64,000 nucleotides of DNA from the NCBI GenBank assembly GCA_004762155.1, contig SIHP01000016.1:1-64000 (forward strand), given 5' to 3'. The stretch comes from Flavobacteriaceae bacterium (lineage in GTDB: Bacteria; Bacteroidota; Bacteroidia; Flavobacteriales; Flavobacteriaceae). Made by a program: the position numbers and the translations under genes. The notes beneath the pieces are model-generated. The model was given only the letters and a program-made list of their open reading frames with translations. It did not search any database and was not told where the DNA came from. Positions 9,153 through 15,950 of this stretch are shown piece after piece (the first letter of the stretch is position 1; each line of letters starts with the position of its first letter).

Positions 9153-9851
9153 TTAATTTGATTTATAAAAAAGAATTTCTTCTTCTAGTGTATTCAATTG
9201 TTGTATTAATTTTCCGTTTTTGAAAGCAGCACTTTGTCCGGCACTTATAAAATCATCTGATTTTCCAATAGCATTTACCATAAGTATTGTTTTCTGATGT
9301 TTTTCTGACATTTGCTGATAATGAATTATACCATTTTTAACACCTTCTTCTGATTTTGCTACACTTGCTATATAAACATCGGAATTGTTAGTACAAGCAT
9401 TCAAAAAATGAGAATCAAACATGGATTCATAACAAATAGCAAAAGCTATTTTTTTGTTTTTAATATTGATATAAATCTGCTTTTTCCCCGAAATGAAATA
9501 AGGAAATTCATCTTTGTGTAATTGTTGTTTTGCATAATTCAAAACTTCCTTTTTAGGTTGAAAAATCAGCATACTTATTGTACAATTTTCTTTATGTTTT
9601 ACAGGAGCTCCAATACAAATAGTAATATCATTTACATCAGACAAATTCTGAAAAATAGCAAAACGTTTATCTTCTTTTTTTACTGCCAATTCTTTAGCAA
9701 AAGTTGGTTCGTAATTGGTAATAGATAGCTCAGGAAAAACAATAATATCTGCTTTTAAAGCAATTGCTTTATGAATAAAACACACGTGTTTTTTTATATT
9801 TTCAGCGATATTTCCACTAACGGATTGTATTTGTGCTAAAGCTACTTTCAT
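9153..9851 (-). CDS. Carbon-nitrogen hydrolase (nitrilase superfamily)
   Basis: A 232-residue single-domain nitrilase-fold amidase. The catalytic Glu-Lys-Cys triad is visible: Glu41 in VFPELS, Lys108 in NYAKQQL and Cys140 in AICYES. It hydrolyses a non-peptide C-N bond in an amide or nitrile; the substrate cannot be read from sequence. A close paralogue lies at 36156-36884 and keeps the triad at identical positions. The start codon coincides with the edge of a 300-bp tandem duplication, whose second copy at 10141 preserves a mutated version of the first codons (GCTAGTTTCA against GCTACTTTCA). This suggests the 5' end of the gene was part of the duplicated segment. Confidence 0.85.
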   Translation of the reverse strand: MKVALAQIQSVSGNIAENIKKHVCFIHKAIALKADIIVFPELSITNYEPTFAKELAVKKEDKRFAIFQNLSDVNDITICIGAPVKHKENCTISMLIFQPKKEVLNYAKQQLHKDEFPYFISGKKQIYINIKNKKIAFAICYESMFDSHFLNACTNNSDVYIASVAKSEEGVKNGIIHYQQMSEKHQKTILMVNAIGKSDDFISAGQSAAFKNGKLIQQLNTLEEEILFYKSN

Positions 9852-10140
9852 TTTTGTTTATTTTATCTTTATTTTCTTTTTTCCATTGATGAAAACACTT
9901 CGATTAAACTCAGCACAGGCTTCAACAAAAAAATCTAGTCTTATGAACTCTTCATTTATAAAATATCATCCTCGAAACTAAATTAAAAGAACTCGCTTAG
10001 AGTTTATCTTGAGCGCAGTCGAAAGACTCAAACAGCTTTTAATTTTTCACGTTTCTTGCGGTGGATTTTATAATTCGATTTCAATATGACAACTTAAAAA
10101 TAAGTTTGTGTTTTTATTTTACTCAGTAGAACTATTATAA
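9841..10140. repeat. 300-bp tandem direct repeat, copy 1
   Basis: Copy 1 of an exact 300-bp-period direct repeat. Bases 9901-10020 are identical to 10201-10320, and the rest up to about 10125 differs at only a few positions. It contains the widespread flavobacterial motif CTTGAGCGCAGTCGAAAGAC (10009-10028). It begins inside the first codons of the nitrilase gene. No ORF or RNA gene was seen in it. Confidence 0.95.
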
Positions 10141-10440
10141 GCTAGTTTCACTTTTGTTTATTTTAACTTTGTTTTCTTTTTTCCATTGATGAAAACACTT
10201 CGATTAAACTCAGCACAGGCTTCAACAAAAAAATCTAGTCTTATGAACTCTTCATTTATAAAATATCATCCTCGAAACTAAATTAAAAGAACTCGCTTAG
10301 AGTTTATCTTGAGCGCAGTCGAAAGACTCAAACAACTTTTAATTTTTTACGTTTCTTGCGGTGGATTTTATATTTCGATTTCAATATGACAACTTAAAAA
10401 TAAATTTGTGTTTTTATTTTACTCAATATAATTATCTCTA
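10141..10440. repeat. 300-bp tandem direct repeat, copy 2
   Basis: Second copy of the 300-bp unit, offset by exactly 300 bases. Visible substitutions relative to copy 1 cluster at the ends and around 10335-10350 and 10372; the last 15 or so bases have diverged. It ends next to the dispersed element at 10440-10558. Confidence 0.95.
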
Positions 10441-10558
10441 ATATTTGCGTTAGGGATTGCACCGACATCCTTTTTGTTTTTTCTACAAAAAGATACAGGT
10501 AAAAGCCCGACCTTTCGACAAAGCTCAAGATGACATGCCCTTTTTTAGGTAACGCCCA
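10440..10558 (-). repeat. Dispersed intergenic element, copy A
   Basis: Read on the minus strand, it starts TTGGGCGTTACCTAAAAAAG and continues GGCATGTCATCTTGAGCTTT, GTCGAAAGGTCGGGCTTTT and, after a Lys-codon-like poly-A/T stretch, CAATCCCTAACGCAAA. Copies with the same order of blocks occur at 12833-12960 (plus orientation) and, more diverged, at 48334-48450. It ends 15 bp from the GNAT gene. Confidence 0.9.
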
Positions 10559-10573
10559 AAAAAACTTTCTTTT

Positions 10574-11092
10574 TTAACCTAACTTCTTCGCAAAAACAGT
10601 GTTGTCATAGGTTTTATTACCAATAGAAAAATCTATAATACCAACAGCATCATAATCACTTCTCGTGTAAAAATTAATGGCAGTATAATTTTTAATATAT
10701 ACGGTTAGCCAAATCCAATTAAATTTTAAATCCGTTGCTTTTTCAAACACTAATTTTTGCAATGCCTTACCAATTTTTAGGTGCAAAAATTCATTTAAAA
10801 CATAAATTCTTTCTAATCTACAAACACTATCAGAAGCTATAAATTCTGATTCGCTGTTGATAACCAACTTTGCATAACCTACAGGAAAATCGTCTTTAAA
10901 AGCAATCCAAAAGAAATTATTAGGATTATTTAGTTCGGTTTTTAATTGTTTTACGGTAAAAGAAGCATCTAAATAGGCTTTAAATTCTTTTTTATCATCT
11001 ACAAAATTCTCATGTGATTCGTTAAACGTCACACGACCTAATAGCGCAATAACCATTGCATCTAATTCGGTAGCTCTTCTAAAATGTAACAT
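10574..11092 (-). CDS. GNAT-family N-acetyltransferase
   Basis: A 172-residue acetyltransferase. The GNAT core is visible: strand and acceptor region FWIAFKDDFPVGYAKLVI, then CRLERIYVLNEFLHLKIGKALQKLV, in which the degenerate K-I-G-K-A loop takes the place of the acetyl-CoA-binding Q/RxxGxG/A motif, and a C-terminal WLTVYIKNYTAINFYTRSDY, typical of motif B. It transfers acetyl from acetyl-CoA to an unknown amine. The start overlaps the stop of the DinB-family gene by one base, so they are co-transcribed as the last two genes of a four-gene block (12800 down to 10574). Confidence 0.85.
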   Translation of the reverse strand: MLHFRRATELDAMVIALLGRVTFNESHENFVDDKKEFKAYLDASFTVKQLKTELNNPNNFFWIAFKDDFPVGYAKLVINSESEFIASDSVCRLERIYVLNEFLHLKIGKALQKLVFEKATDLKFNWIWLTVYIKNYTAINFYTRSDYDAVGIIDFSIGNKTYDNTVFAKKLG

Positions 11093-11610
11093 TATAAATA
11101 ACGTTCTTTAAGTACTTCAATATGCCAAATACTATGGCCTAATAATAAAAATGCGCATGCTCTTGCAGAAATTGGAGAATCACTTACGGTTCCCATATTT
11201 TGCAAATTTTTATCAGATAAACTTTGCAATACGTTTATAGAATATGCACGAGTTATGGTAAACTCCGTAATTAACTCATTCAAAGATTTAGCATTTGCAG
11301 CAGAAGGTTCAATATAAATATCTTGATCAAAACCAGGCAAAGCCGTTTTATCGTTTCTGGCAATACGAAACAAGCGATACATAAAAATACGTTCTGTATC
11401 TATAATATGTTGAAAAACCTCTTTAATAGTCCATTTTTCAGGCGCATAACGATACTCTAATTTATCTTTTGGTACTGCAGTAAAAAAATCGATAACCATT
11501 TTTTTATCCGCTTCATAACCCGATAATAGTTCTGTTGTAGCTTCAATTTTATTGATGTAACTTCCAATATAATCGTTGTATTCAGTTGTGTTTAAGTCTT
11601 GTTTTTTCAT
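11092..11610 (-). CDS. DinB-family protein
   Basis: A 172-residue four-helix-bundle protein of the DinB/YfiT type. The three putative metal-binding histidines are present: one in VFQHIIDTERIF and two in LLGHSIWHIEVLKERYL. The APEKWTIKEVFQHI segment is also characteristic. DinB-fold proteins include bacillithiol- or mycothiol-dependent thiol S-transferases; since this genome makes bacillithiol (bshC at 55105), a bacillithiol-S-transferase role is a reasonable but unproven inference. It is separated from the DJ-1 gene by two bases and overlaps the GNAT gene by one. Confidence 0.85.
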   Translation of the reverse strand: MKKQDLNTTEYNDYIGSYINKIEATTELLSGYEADKKMVIDFFTAVPKDKLEYRYAPEKWTIKEVFQHIIDTERIFMYRLFRIARNDKTALPGFDQDIYIEPSAANAKSLNELITEFTITRAYSINVLQSLSDKNLQNMGTVSDSPISARACAFLLLGHSIWHIEVLKERYL

Positions 11611-11612
11611 CT

Positions 11613-12203
11613 TTAAATAGTTATGTCGTATTCCATTCTTTTAGCTGTGAATTTAGCAATTTCTTCTCCAAAAATGTTTTTTACAATGTAAAAAGACATG
11701 TTAATTCCTGCAGAAATTCCGCCTGCTGTAATAATTGTTTCTTCATCAACATATTTTACATTTTTAATCACTGTAATTTTCGGATAAGCCTTTGCCAAAA
11801 TGTCTAAATCCATCCAATGCGTTGTAGCTTTTTTGTTATCTAAAAGTCCGCATTCCGCTAAAAGAAATGCACCTGTACAAACGGAAGCAGTTAGTTGTAC
11901 TTTACTGTGTTGTTCCTTTATCCAATGCAAAGCAACAGGATTTTTAATTTCAATTTCATCAGCTCCATAACCACCAGGAATAATTAAAATATCTAATTCA
12001 GGATGATTTAAAAATGTAGCATCCGGAACAATTTTTAATCCATTTCTTGCAGAAATTGTGTTGGTGTTTTCTGCTATGGTAATTACTTCAAATAGTTTTT
12101 CGTTGTCTTTTTCTGGTAAAGAAAAAACTTCAAACGGACCCGCAAAGTCTAAAACTTCAACTTCATTAAATAAAAAAATACCAACTTTTAGTTTTTTGTT
12201 CAT
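11613..12203 (-). CDS. DJ-1/PfpI-family protein
   Basis: A 196-residue class I glutamine amidotransferase-like protein. The nucleophile elbow is TASVCTGAFLLAECGLL with Cys109; Glu residues near EVEVLDFAGPFEVF and the DILIIPGGYG strand match the isonitrile hydratase/AraC-sensor branch of the family. It may act as a hydratase, deglycase or chaperone-like stress protein. There is no fused HTH domain, so it is not an AraC regulator. It is the second gene of the 12800-10574 operon, 30 bp after the isochorismatase-like gene. Confidence 0.88.
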   Translation of the reverse strand: MNKKLKVGIFLFNEVEVLDFAGPFEVFSLPEKDNEKLFEVITIAENTNTISARNGLKIVPDATFLNHPELDILIIPGGYGADEIEIKNPVALHWIKEQHSKVQLTASVCTGAFLLAECGLLDNKKATTHWMDLDILAKAYPKITVIKNVKYVDEETIITAGGISAGINMSFYIVKNIFGEEIAKFTAKRMEYDITI

Positions 12204-12233
12204 TTTTCAATTTTTTAGTATTAATAACTTACG

Positions 12234-12800
12234 CTATAATTTTTCTAACAATTCTTTAGCATTCCAAATAGTAGCAAACTCTTCCTTTAAATTAGCTAAT
12301 GTTGTTAAATGTATTAGTTCTGAACTGTATTTTTCTCCGTTAATACCAACTCTGTCAAACGTAGCAGTAGCATCAGAAATTAAATAAGTATCATACCCAA
12401 AATTACCAGCCATTCGTGTTGTGGTTGATACACAATGGTTTGTTGTTAACCCTATAATAACTACAGTATCTATATTTAAATCATCTAACTGTTCTTTTAA
12501 ATTAGTACCTATAAAAGCGCTATTTACATGCTTTGTAATTACAGGCTCATCATTTAAAGGAGTAACCAGTTCATTAAACTCAAAACCTTTATTGGTTTTA
12601 TATAACTTAGAATTTAAATTGGTTGAACTATGTTTTATATGAAATAAAGGCAAGTTTAATGCTCTCCACTCATTTAAAATATTGGCACAAACCTCTTCAG
12701 CATTTTTATTATTTCTATTTCCACCCCAATATTCTTCTTCCAAAAAGGCCTTTTGAATATCTACTAAAAGTAAAGCAGGTTTTTTATTTCGTAATTTCAT
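12234..12800 (-). CDS. Isochorismatase-family cysteine hydrolase
   Basis: A 188-residue cysteine hydrolase. The catalytic triad is visible: Asp14 (LLVDIQKAF), Lys90 (VITKHVNSAF) and Cys123 (GLTTNHCVSTT), with the typical cis-peptide neighbourhood before the Cys. Members include isochorismatases, nicotinamidases and N-carbamoyl hydrolases; no specificity motif singles one out here. It is the first gene of the four-gene operon. Its start lies 33 bp from the dispersed element at 12833 and 451 bp from the divergent MocR regulator, which could control it. Confidence 0.88.
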   Translation of the reverse strand: MKLRNKKPALLLVDIQKAFLEEEYWGGNRNNKNAEEVCANILNEWRALNLPLFHIKHSSTNLNSKLYKTNKGFEFNELVTPLNDEPVITKHVNSAFIGTNLKEQLDDLNIDTVVIIGLTTNHCVSTTTRMAGNFGYDTYLISDATATFDRVGINGEKYSSELIHLTTLANLKEEFATIWNAKELLEKL

Positions 12801-12832
12801 ATTGTGTTACTATTTCGTTTATAAAAAATTAT

Positions 12833-12960
12833 TGGACGTTCCTTAAAAAGGCATGTCACCTTGAGCTTAGTCGAAAGGTCGGGCTTTCATTACTCGCTTT
12901 TTTATAAAAGAAAAATTTATAAAAAGAGCTCAAACACGCCATTCAATCCCTAACGCAAAA
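12833..12960 (+). repeat. Dispersed intergenic element, copy B
   Basis: Inverted relative to copy A at 10440-10558. It begins TTGGACGTTCCTTAAAAAGG, continues CTTGAGCTTAGTCGAAAGGT and CGGGCTTTCATTACTCGC, then GAGCTCAAACACGCC, and ends CAATCCCTAACGCAAAA. Copies A and B bracket the 10574-12800 operon and point outwards from it. Confidence 0.9.
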
Positions 12961-13049
12961 ATTATATTTTCAATTATTAAACAACCAATATTATTGTACT
13001 TAATCTATTTATCGACCAATTATATAATTATTTTCGTTTGCATATAAAA

Positions 13050-13138
13050 ATGTCATCCTGATTGAGGAACGAAAGAAGTAATCTTTCAAATCTATCGACA
13101 GATCACTTCATTTCACTGCGTTGGATTCGTGATGACAT
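13050..13138. repeat. Palindromic dispersed repeat with ATGTCATC termini
   Basis: An 89-bp element bounded by ATGTCATC and GATGACAT. It contains AGATCACTTCATTTCACTGC and GTTGGATTCGTGATGACAT. Its right half recurs inverted at 23181-23220, with about three mismatches in 40. Together with copy B it fills much of the 12801-13250 gap; no gene is seen in the remainder. Confidence 0.88.
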
Positions 13139-13250
13139 GTATACCAAAGAACTAATTACTAACAACTAATTAATTGTTTTCTATTCCAAAATTACTACTT
13201 TTATGGTGTGTTATAATCGTCCAGAATTTAAATAATTAGTAGTCCAGTTT

Positions 13251-14735
13251 ATGTTTCCTTATAAAACCAGTTTTCATTTAGATAAAAGTAAAAAACAAGC
13301 CTTGTATTTACAATTGGCAAATCAGTTTATTACGTTAATAAAAGACAGAAAGTTACCGCCAAAAACAAAACTACCTGGCAGTAGAACTTTGGCTGATTTA
13401 TTAGCAGTACACAGAAAAACAATTGTGGCTTGTTATGACGAGTTGTTGTTGCAAGGTTGGGTGGAAAGTATTCCTAAAAAAGGAACTTTTGTACACGCAA
13501 ATTTACCAGAACTGCAATTACAAGAGTATGCTTCTTTAACTGAAGCGAAAGAAACGTGTAGTATTGGTTTTAATTTTTATACCGAAAAATTATCAGCAGG
13601 AAAATTACCTATAAGAAAACCTAATTTTATGTATTTAAATGATGGTGTTTCTGATGCGCGTTTAACACCTACAGATGATATTGCCAGAATTTACAGACGA
13701 ATTTCTGGTAGAAAAACCATTTATAAAGAAATGGGTTACGGAACTACATTTGGAAACGAAAAACTACGCATCACTTTAGCTACTTATTTAAATAAAACAA
13801 GAGGTTTACATATTGCTAAAGAGAATATACTGATTACCAGAGGAAGTCAAATGGGAATTTATCTTTCTGCGCAATTGTTGTTACAAAAAGAGGATACTGT
13901 AATTATTGGTAACACCAATTATACGTCTGCTGATGCTGTTTTTTTAGAGAGAAAAGCAATTTTACAACGTGTTACTGTAGATGAACACGGATTGGTAACT
14001 AAAGAAATTGAAGCAATTTGTAAACAAAAAACGATAAAAGCGGTGTATGTTACTTCGCATCATCATCATCCAACAACAGTAACTTTGTGTGCCGAAAGAC
14101 GGATTCATTTATTAAATCTTGCTAAAAAATATGGTTTTGCCATTATTGAAGATGATTACGATTATGATTTTAATTACAATCACGCACCAATTTTGCCTTT
14201 GGCAAGTCATGATGTTAATGGAAATGTAATTTATATTGGTTCGGTTTGTAAATCTGTTGCGCCTGTTTTTAGAGTTGGTTATTTAATTGCGCCTGCTGTT
14301 TTTGTAAATGAAGCCGCAAATAAACGCCGTTTTATAGACCGACAAGGTGATGCTTTATTGGAGTTAACTTTTGAGGAGTTTATAAAAAATGGCGATTTAG
14401 ACCGACATATAAAAAAGGTAATGAAAGTGTACAAAACGCGTAGAGATTTGTTTTGCGATTTGTTAACGCAACATTTTTCGGAGGTTTTTATGTTTGAAAA
14501 ACCAAAAGGAGGCATGGCGGTTTGGACGCAGTTAAACAAAAAATATTCTTGGAAAGCTGTTGCTGAAATTGCTCAAAAATACCAATTAGAAATAGGGGAT
14601 TGGTCGCGTTACGACAAAGCAAATACCAAACATAATGCTATACGAATTGGTTATGCAAGTTATAATGAAGTAGAACTATTAGAACTTATTAATCGATTAC
14701 GTAAAACAATGGAGGAGGTTAGAAACTTCGTTTAA
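13251..14735 (+). CDS. MocR-type transcriptional regulator (GntR HTH fused to aminotransferase)
   Basis: A 494-residue regulator. Residues about 15-85 form a GntR winged helix (LPPKTKLPGSRTLADLLAVHRKTIVACYDELLLQGW and KKGTFV). Residues about 125-485 are a class I aminotransferase-like domain: the PLP-contacting IIEDDYDYDF (298-307) and Schiff-base Lys334 in GSVCKSVAPVFRVGY. A His run, HHHH, occurs at 270-273. PdxR and GabR are the characterised relatives and sense PLP or an amino compound. It is divergent from the isochorismatase-DJ-1-DinB-GNAT operon, which is a likely target by position. The last 21 codons have a decayed duplicate at 15830-15898. Confidence 0.92.
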   Translation: MFPYKTSFHLDKSKKQALYLQLANQFITLIKDRKLPPKTKLPGSRTLADLLAVHRKTIVACYDELLLQGWVESIPKKGTFVHANLPELQLQEYASLTEAKETCSIGFNFYTEKLSAGKLPIRKPNFMYLNDGVSDARLTPTDDIARIYRRISGRKTIYKEMGYGTTFGNEKLRITLATYLNKTRGLHIAKENILITRGSQMGIYLSAQLLLQKEDTVIIGNTNYTSADAVFLERKAILQRVTVDEHGLVTKEIEAICKQKTIKAVYVTSHHHHPTTVTLCAERRIHLLNLAKKYGFAIIEDDYDYDFNYNHAPILPLASHDVNGNVIYIGSVCKSVAPVFRVGYLIAPAVFVNEAANKRRFIDRQGDALLELTFEEFIKNGDLDRHIKKVMKVYKTRRDLFCDLLTQHFSEVFMFEKPKGGMAVWTQLNKKYSWKAVAEIAQKYQLEIGDWSRYDKANTKHNAIRIGYASYNEVELLELINRLRKTMEEVRNFV

Positions 14736-14740
14736 AAAAA

Positions 14741-14760
14741 ATCCTCGAAATTTCGAGGAT
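14741..14760. terminator. Bidirectional terminator between mocR and the TPR gene
   Basis: A perfect palindrome ATCCTCGAAA/TTTCGAGGAT is flanked by an A-run on the left and a T-run on the right. It lies 5 bp after the mocR stop and 5 bp before the stop of the convergent TPR gene, so it serves both strands. Confidence 0.92.
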
Positions 14761-14765
14761 TTTTT

Positions 14766-15710
14766 TTAATGAGAAATATTATGTTGTTTTAATATTTTAT
14801 TAAATGTTTCTTCTTTTCCTTTTTCTTTCATTTGATTATAAATTATACTAATAACCTTTTCAGCATCTGTTCTATAAGGAGATTTTAGTGCTACGTATAA
14901 ATTATATGCTTTGCACATATTATCGAGTCCTTTTTCGTAATCATTTAAATTTGCAGCATATATTCGGCCAATACCGTAATATATTTCTGGGTTTTTATCA
15001 TCTAACTTCGCTAGCTTTTTATAGGTTTTAATTGCTTTTTTGTATTCCTTTTTATACTGATATACAATTGCTATATTTTGTAAAGGCATAAATCCATTAG
15101 GATCAATTTTTAAAGAAGCTTCATAAGCTGCTATAGCTTCATCGTACTTGTTTAATTTTCTGTAACTAATACCTAAATTATCCCAAGCAAAAGAAAAATT
15201 AGGATCAAACTTTATTGCTTTTTTAAAAAATCCAATTCCCTTTTTAAAGTTTTCTTTTTTTAATGCGGCTATTCCTTTGTTATAAAAAGTTAAAGCTTCT
15301 GGATTATCAGAAATTGAGTTGTCGTTTTTTTTATCAAATGATGCTATTTTTTTCTTTAGTGAGTTACAGTTTTCAACTAAATAGCGTTCTATTTCGTAAT
15401 AATATTTTTTAAACTGATCTGATTCTTCATTATCATTAATAGAAATTGTTACATCTTTTGTGTTTGAAGCTGTAGTATCTATTTGCATTAATTGAGCACC
15501 AAGCTGGTAGGCATTTACTTGTTTTTTTATACAAGCATTAATTTCTTGAGAAACAGTTTTATTGGTTTTATCAAAAACATCTATTTGGTCTATACATTTA
15601 CAACTGTTTTCAGATAATTCTTTAAGTAAAGTGTTTGTTGCTGTTTTTTCTTGTGAGATGCTTTTTAATGCGCAAGAAGAAATAATTAGGAATAAAATAA
15701 TATTTTTCAT
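14766..15710 (-). CDS. Exported TPR-repeat protein
   Basis: A 314-residue protein with a signal peptide (IILFLIISSCALKSISQ; the SCA could also act as a lipobox). The first half has paired cysteines (ENSCKCIDQIDVF, NACIKK). Residues about 140-285 hold at least three tetratricopeptide repeats, for example PEALTFYNKGIAALKKENFK, FAWDNLGISYRKLNKYDEAI and GFMPLQNIAIVYQYKKEYK. TPRs mediate protein contacts; the partner is unknown. It lies between mocR and the mocR remnant/Hachiman operon, so it may be part of the inserted accessory segment. Confidence 0.8.
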   Translation of the reverse strand: MKNIILFLIISSCALKSISQEKTATNTLLKELSENSCKCIDQIDVFDKTNKTVSQEINACIKKQVNAYQLGAQLMQIDTTASNTKDVTISINDNEESDQFKKYYYEIERYLVENCNSLKKKIASFDKKNDNSISDNPEALTFYNKGIAALKKENFKKGIGFFKKAIKFDPNFSFAWDNLGISYRKLNKYDEAIAAYEASLKIDPNGFMPLQNIAIVYQYKKEYKKAIKTYKKLAKLDDKNPEIYYGIGRIYAANLNDYEKGLDNMCKAYNLYVALKSPYRTDAEKVISIIYNQMKEKGKEETFNKILKQHNISH

Positions 15711-15829
15711 AGTTTTTTTCTTACTAAAATAAGTATAAAATTTATTTCTATTTCATTTTACTTTTTTGAATTCCATTTTTAGAGATTGTTGTAAATGAAG
15801 AAAATTTGGTTTTATTGTTTTGTTATTGA

Positions 15830-15898
15830 TCTCACAATCAAATAGAACTGTGGGAATTGGTTGACCGTTTGCGTAAGACGATGGAGGAGGTTAGCTAG
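15830..15898 (+). pseudogene. Decayed 3' end of a second mocR-like gene
   Basis: Read from 15830 to the TAG at 15896-15898, this encodes SHNQIELWELVDRLRKTMEE followed by VS. The intact mocR ends SYNEVELLELINRLRKTMEE. Fifteen of 21 aligned residues are identical, and 39 of 51 bases across the conserved part, with differences mostly at third positions. An in-frame TGA at 15827 and the lack of upstream coding sequence show that only the tail remains. Codon choice (CTG, GAC, CGT, ACG) is more GC-rich than the local mocR. It sits 52 bp beyond the stop of the HamB gene. Confidence 0.85.
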
Positions 15899-15950
15899 TG
15901 AGTTTGTGATTGTTTACGTGTCTATTCTTATATAATATTTTTTATTTTCT

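Noticed and set aside
12623..12907. 94-codon plus-strand ORF crossing the isochorismatase start and copy B
   Set aside because: Antisense to a real gene and running into a dispersed repeat; no start or domain support.
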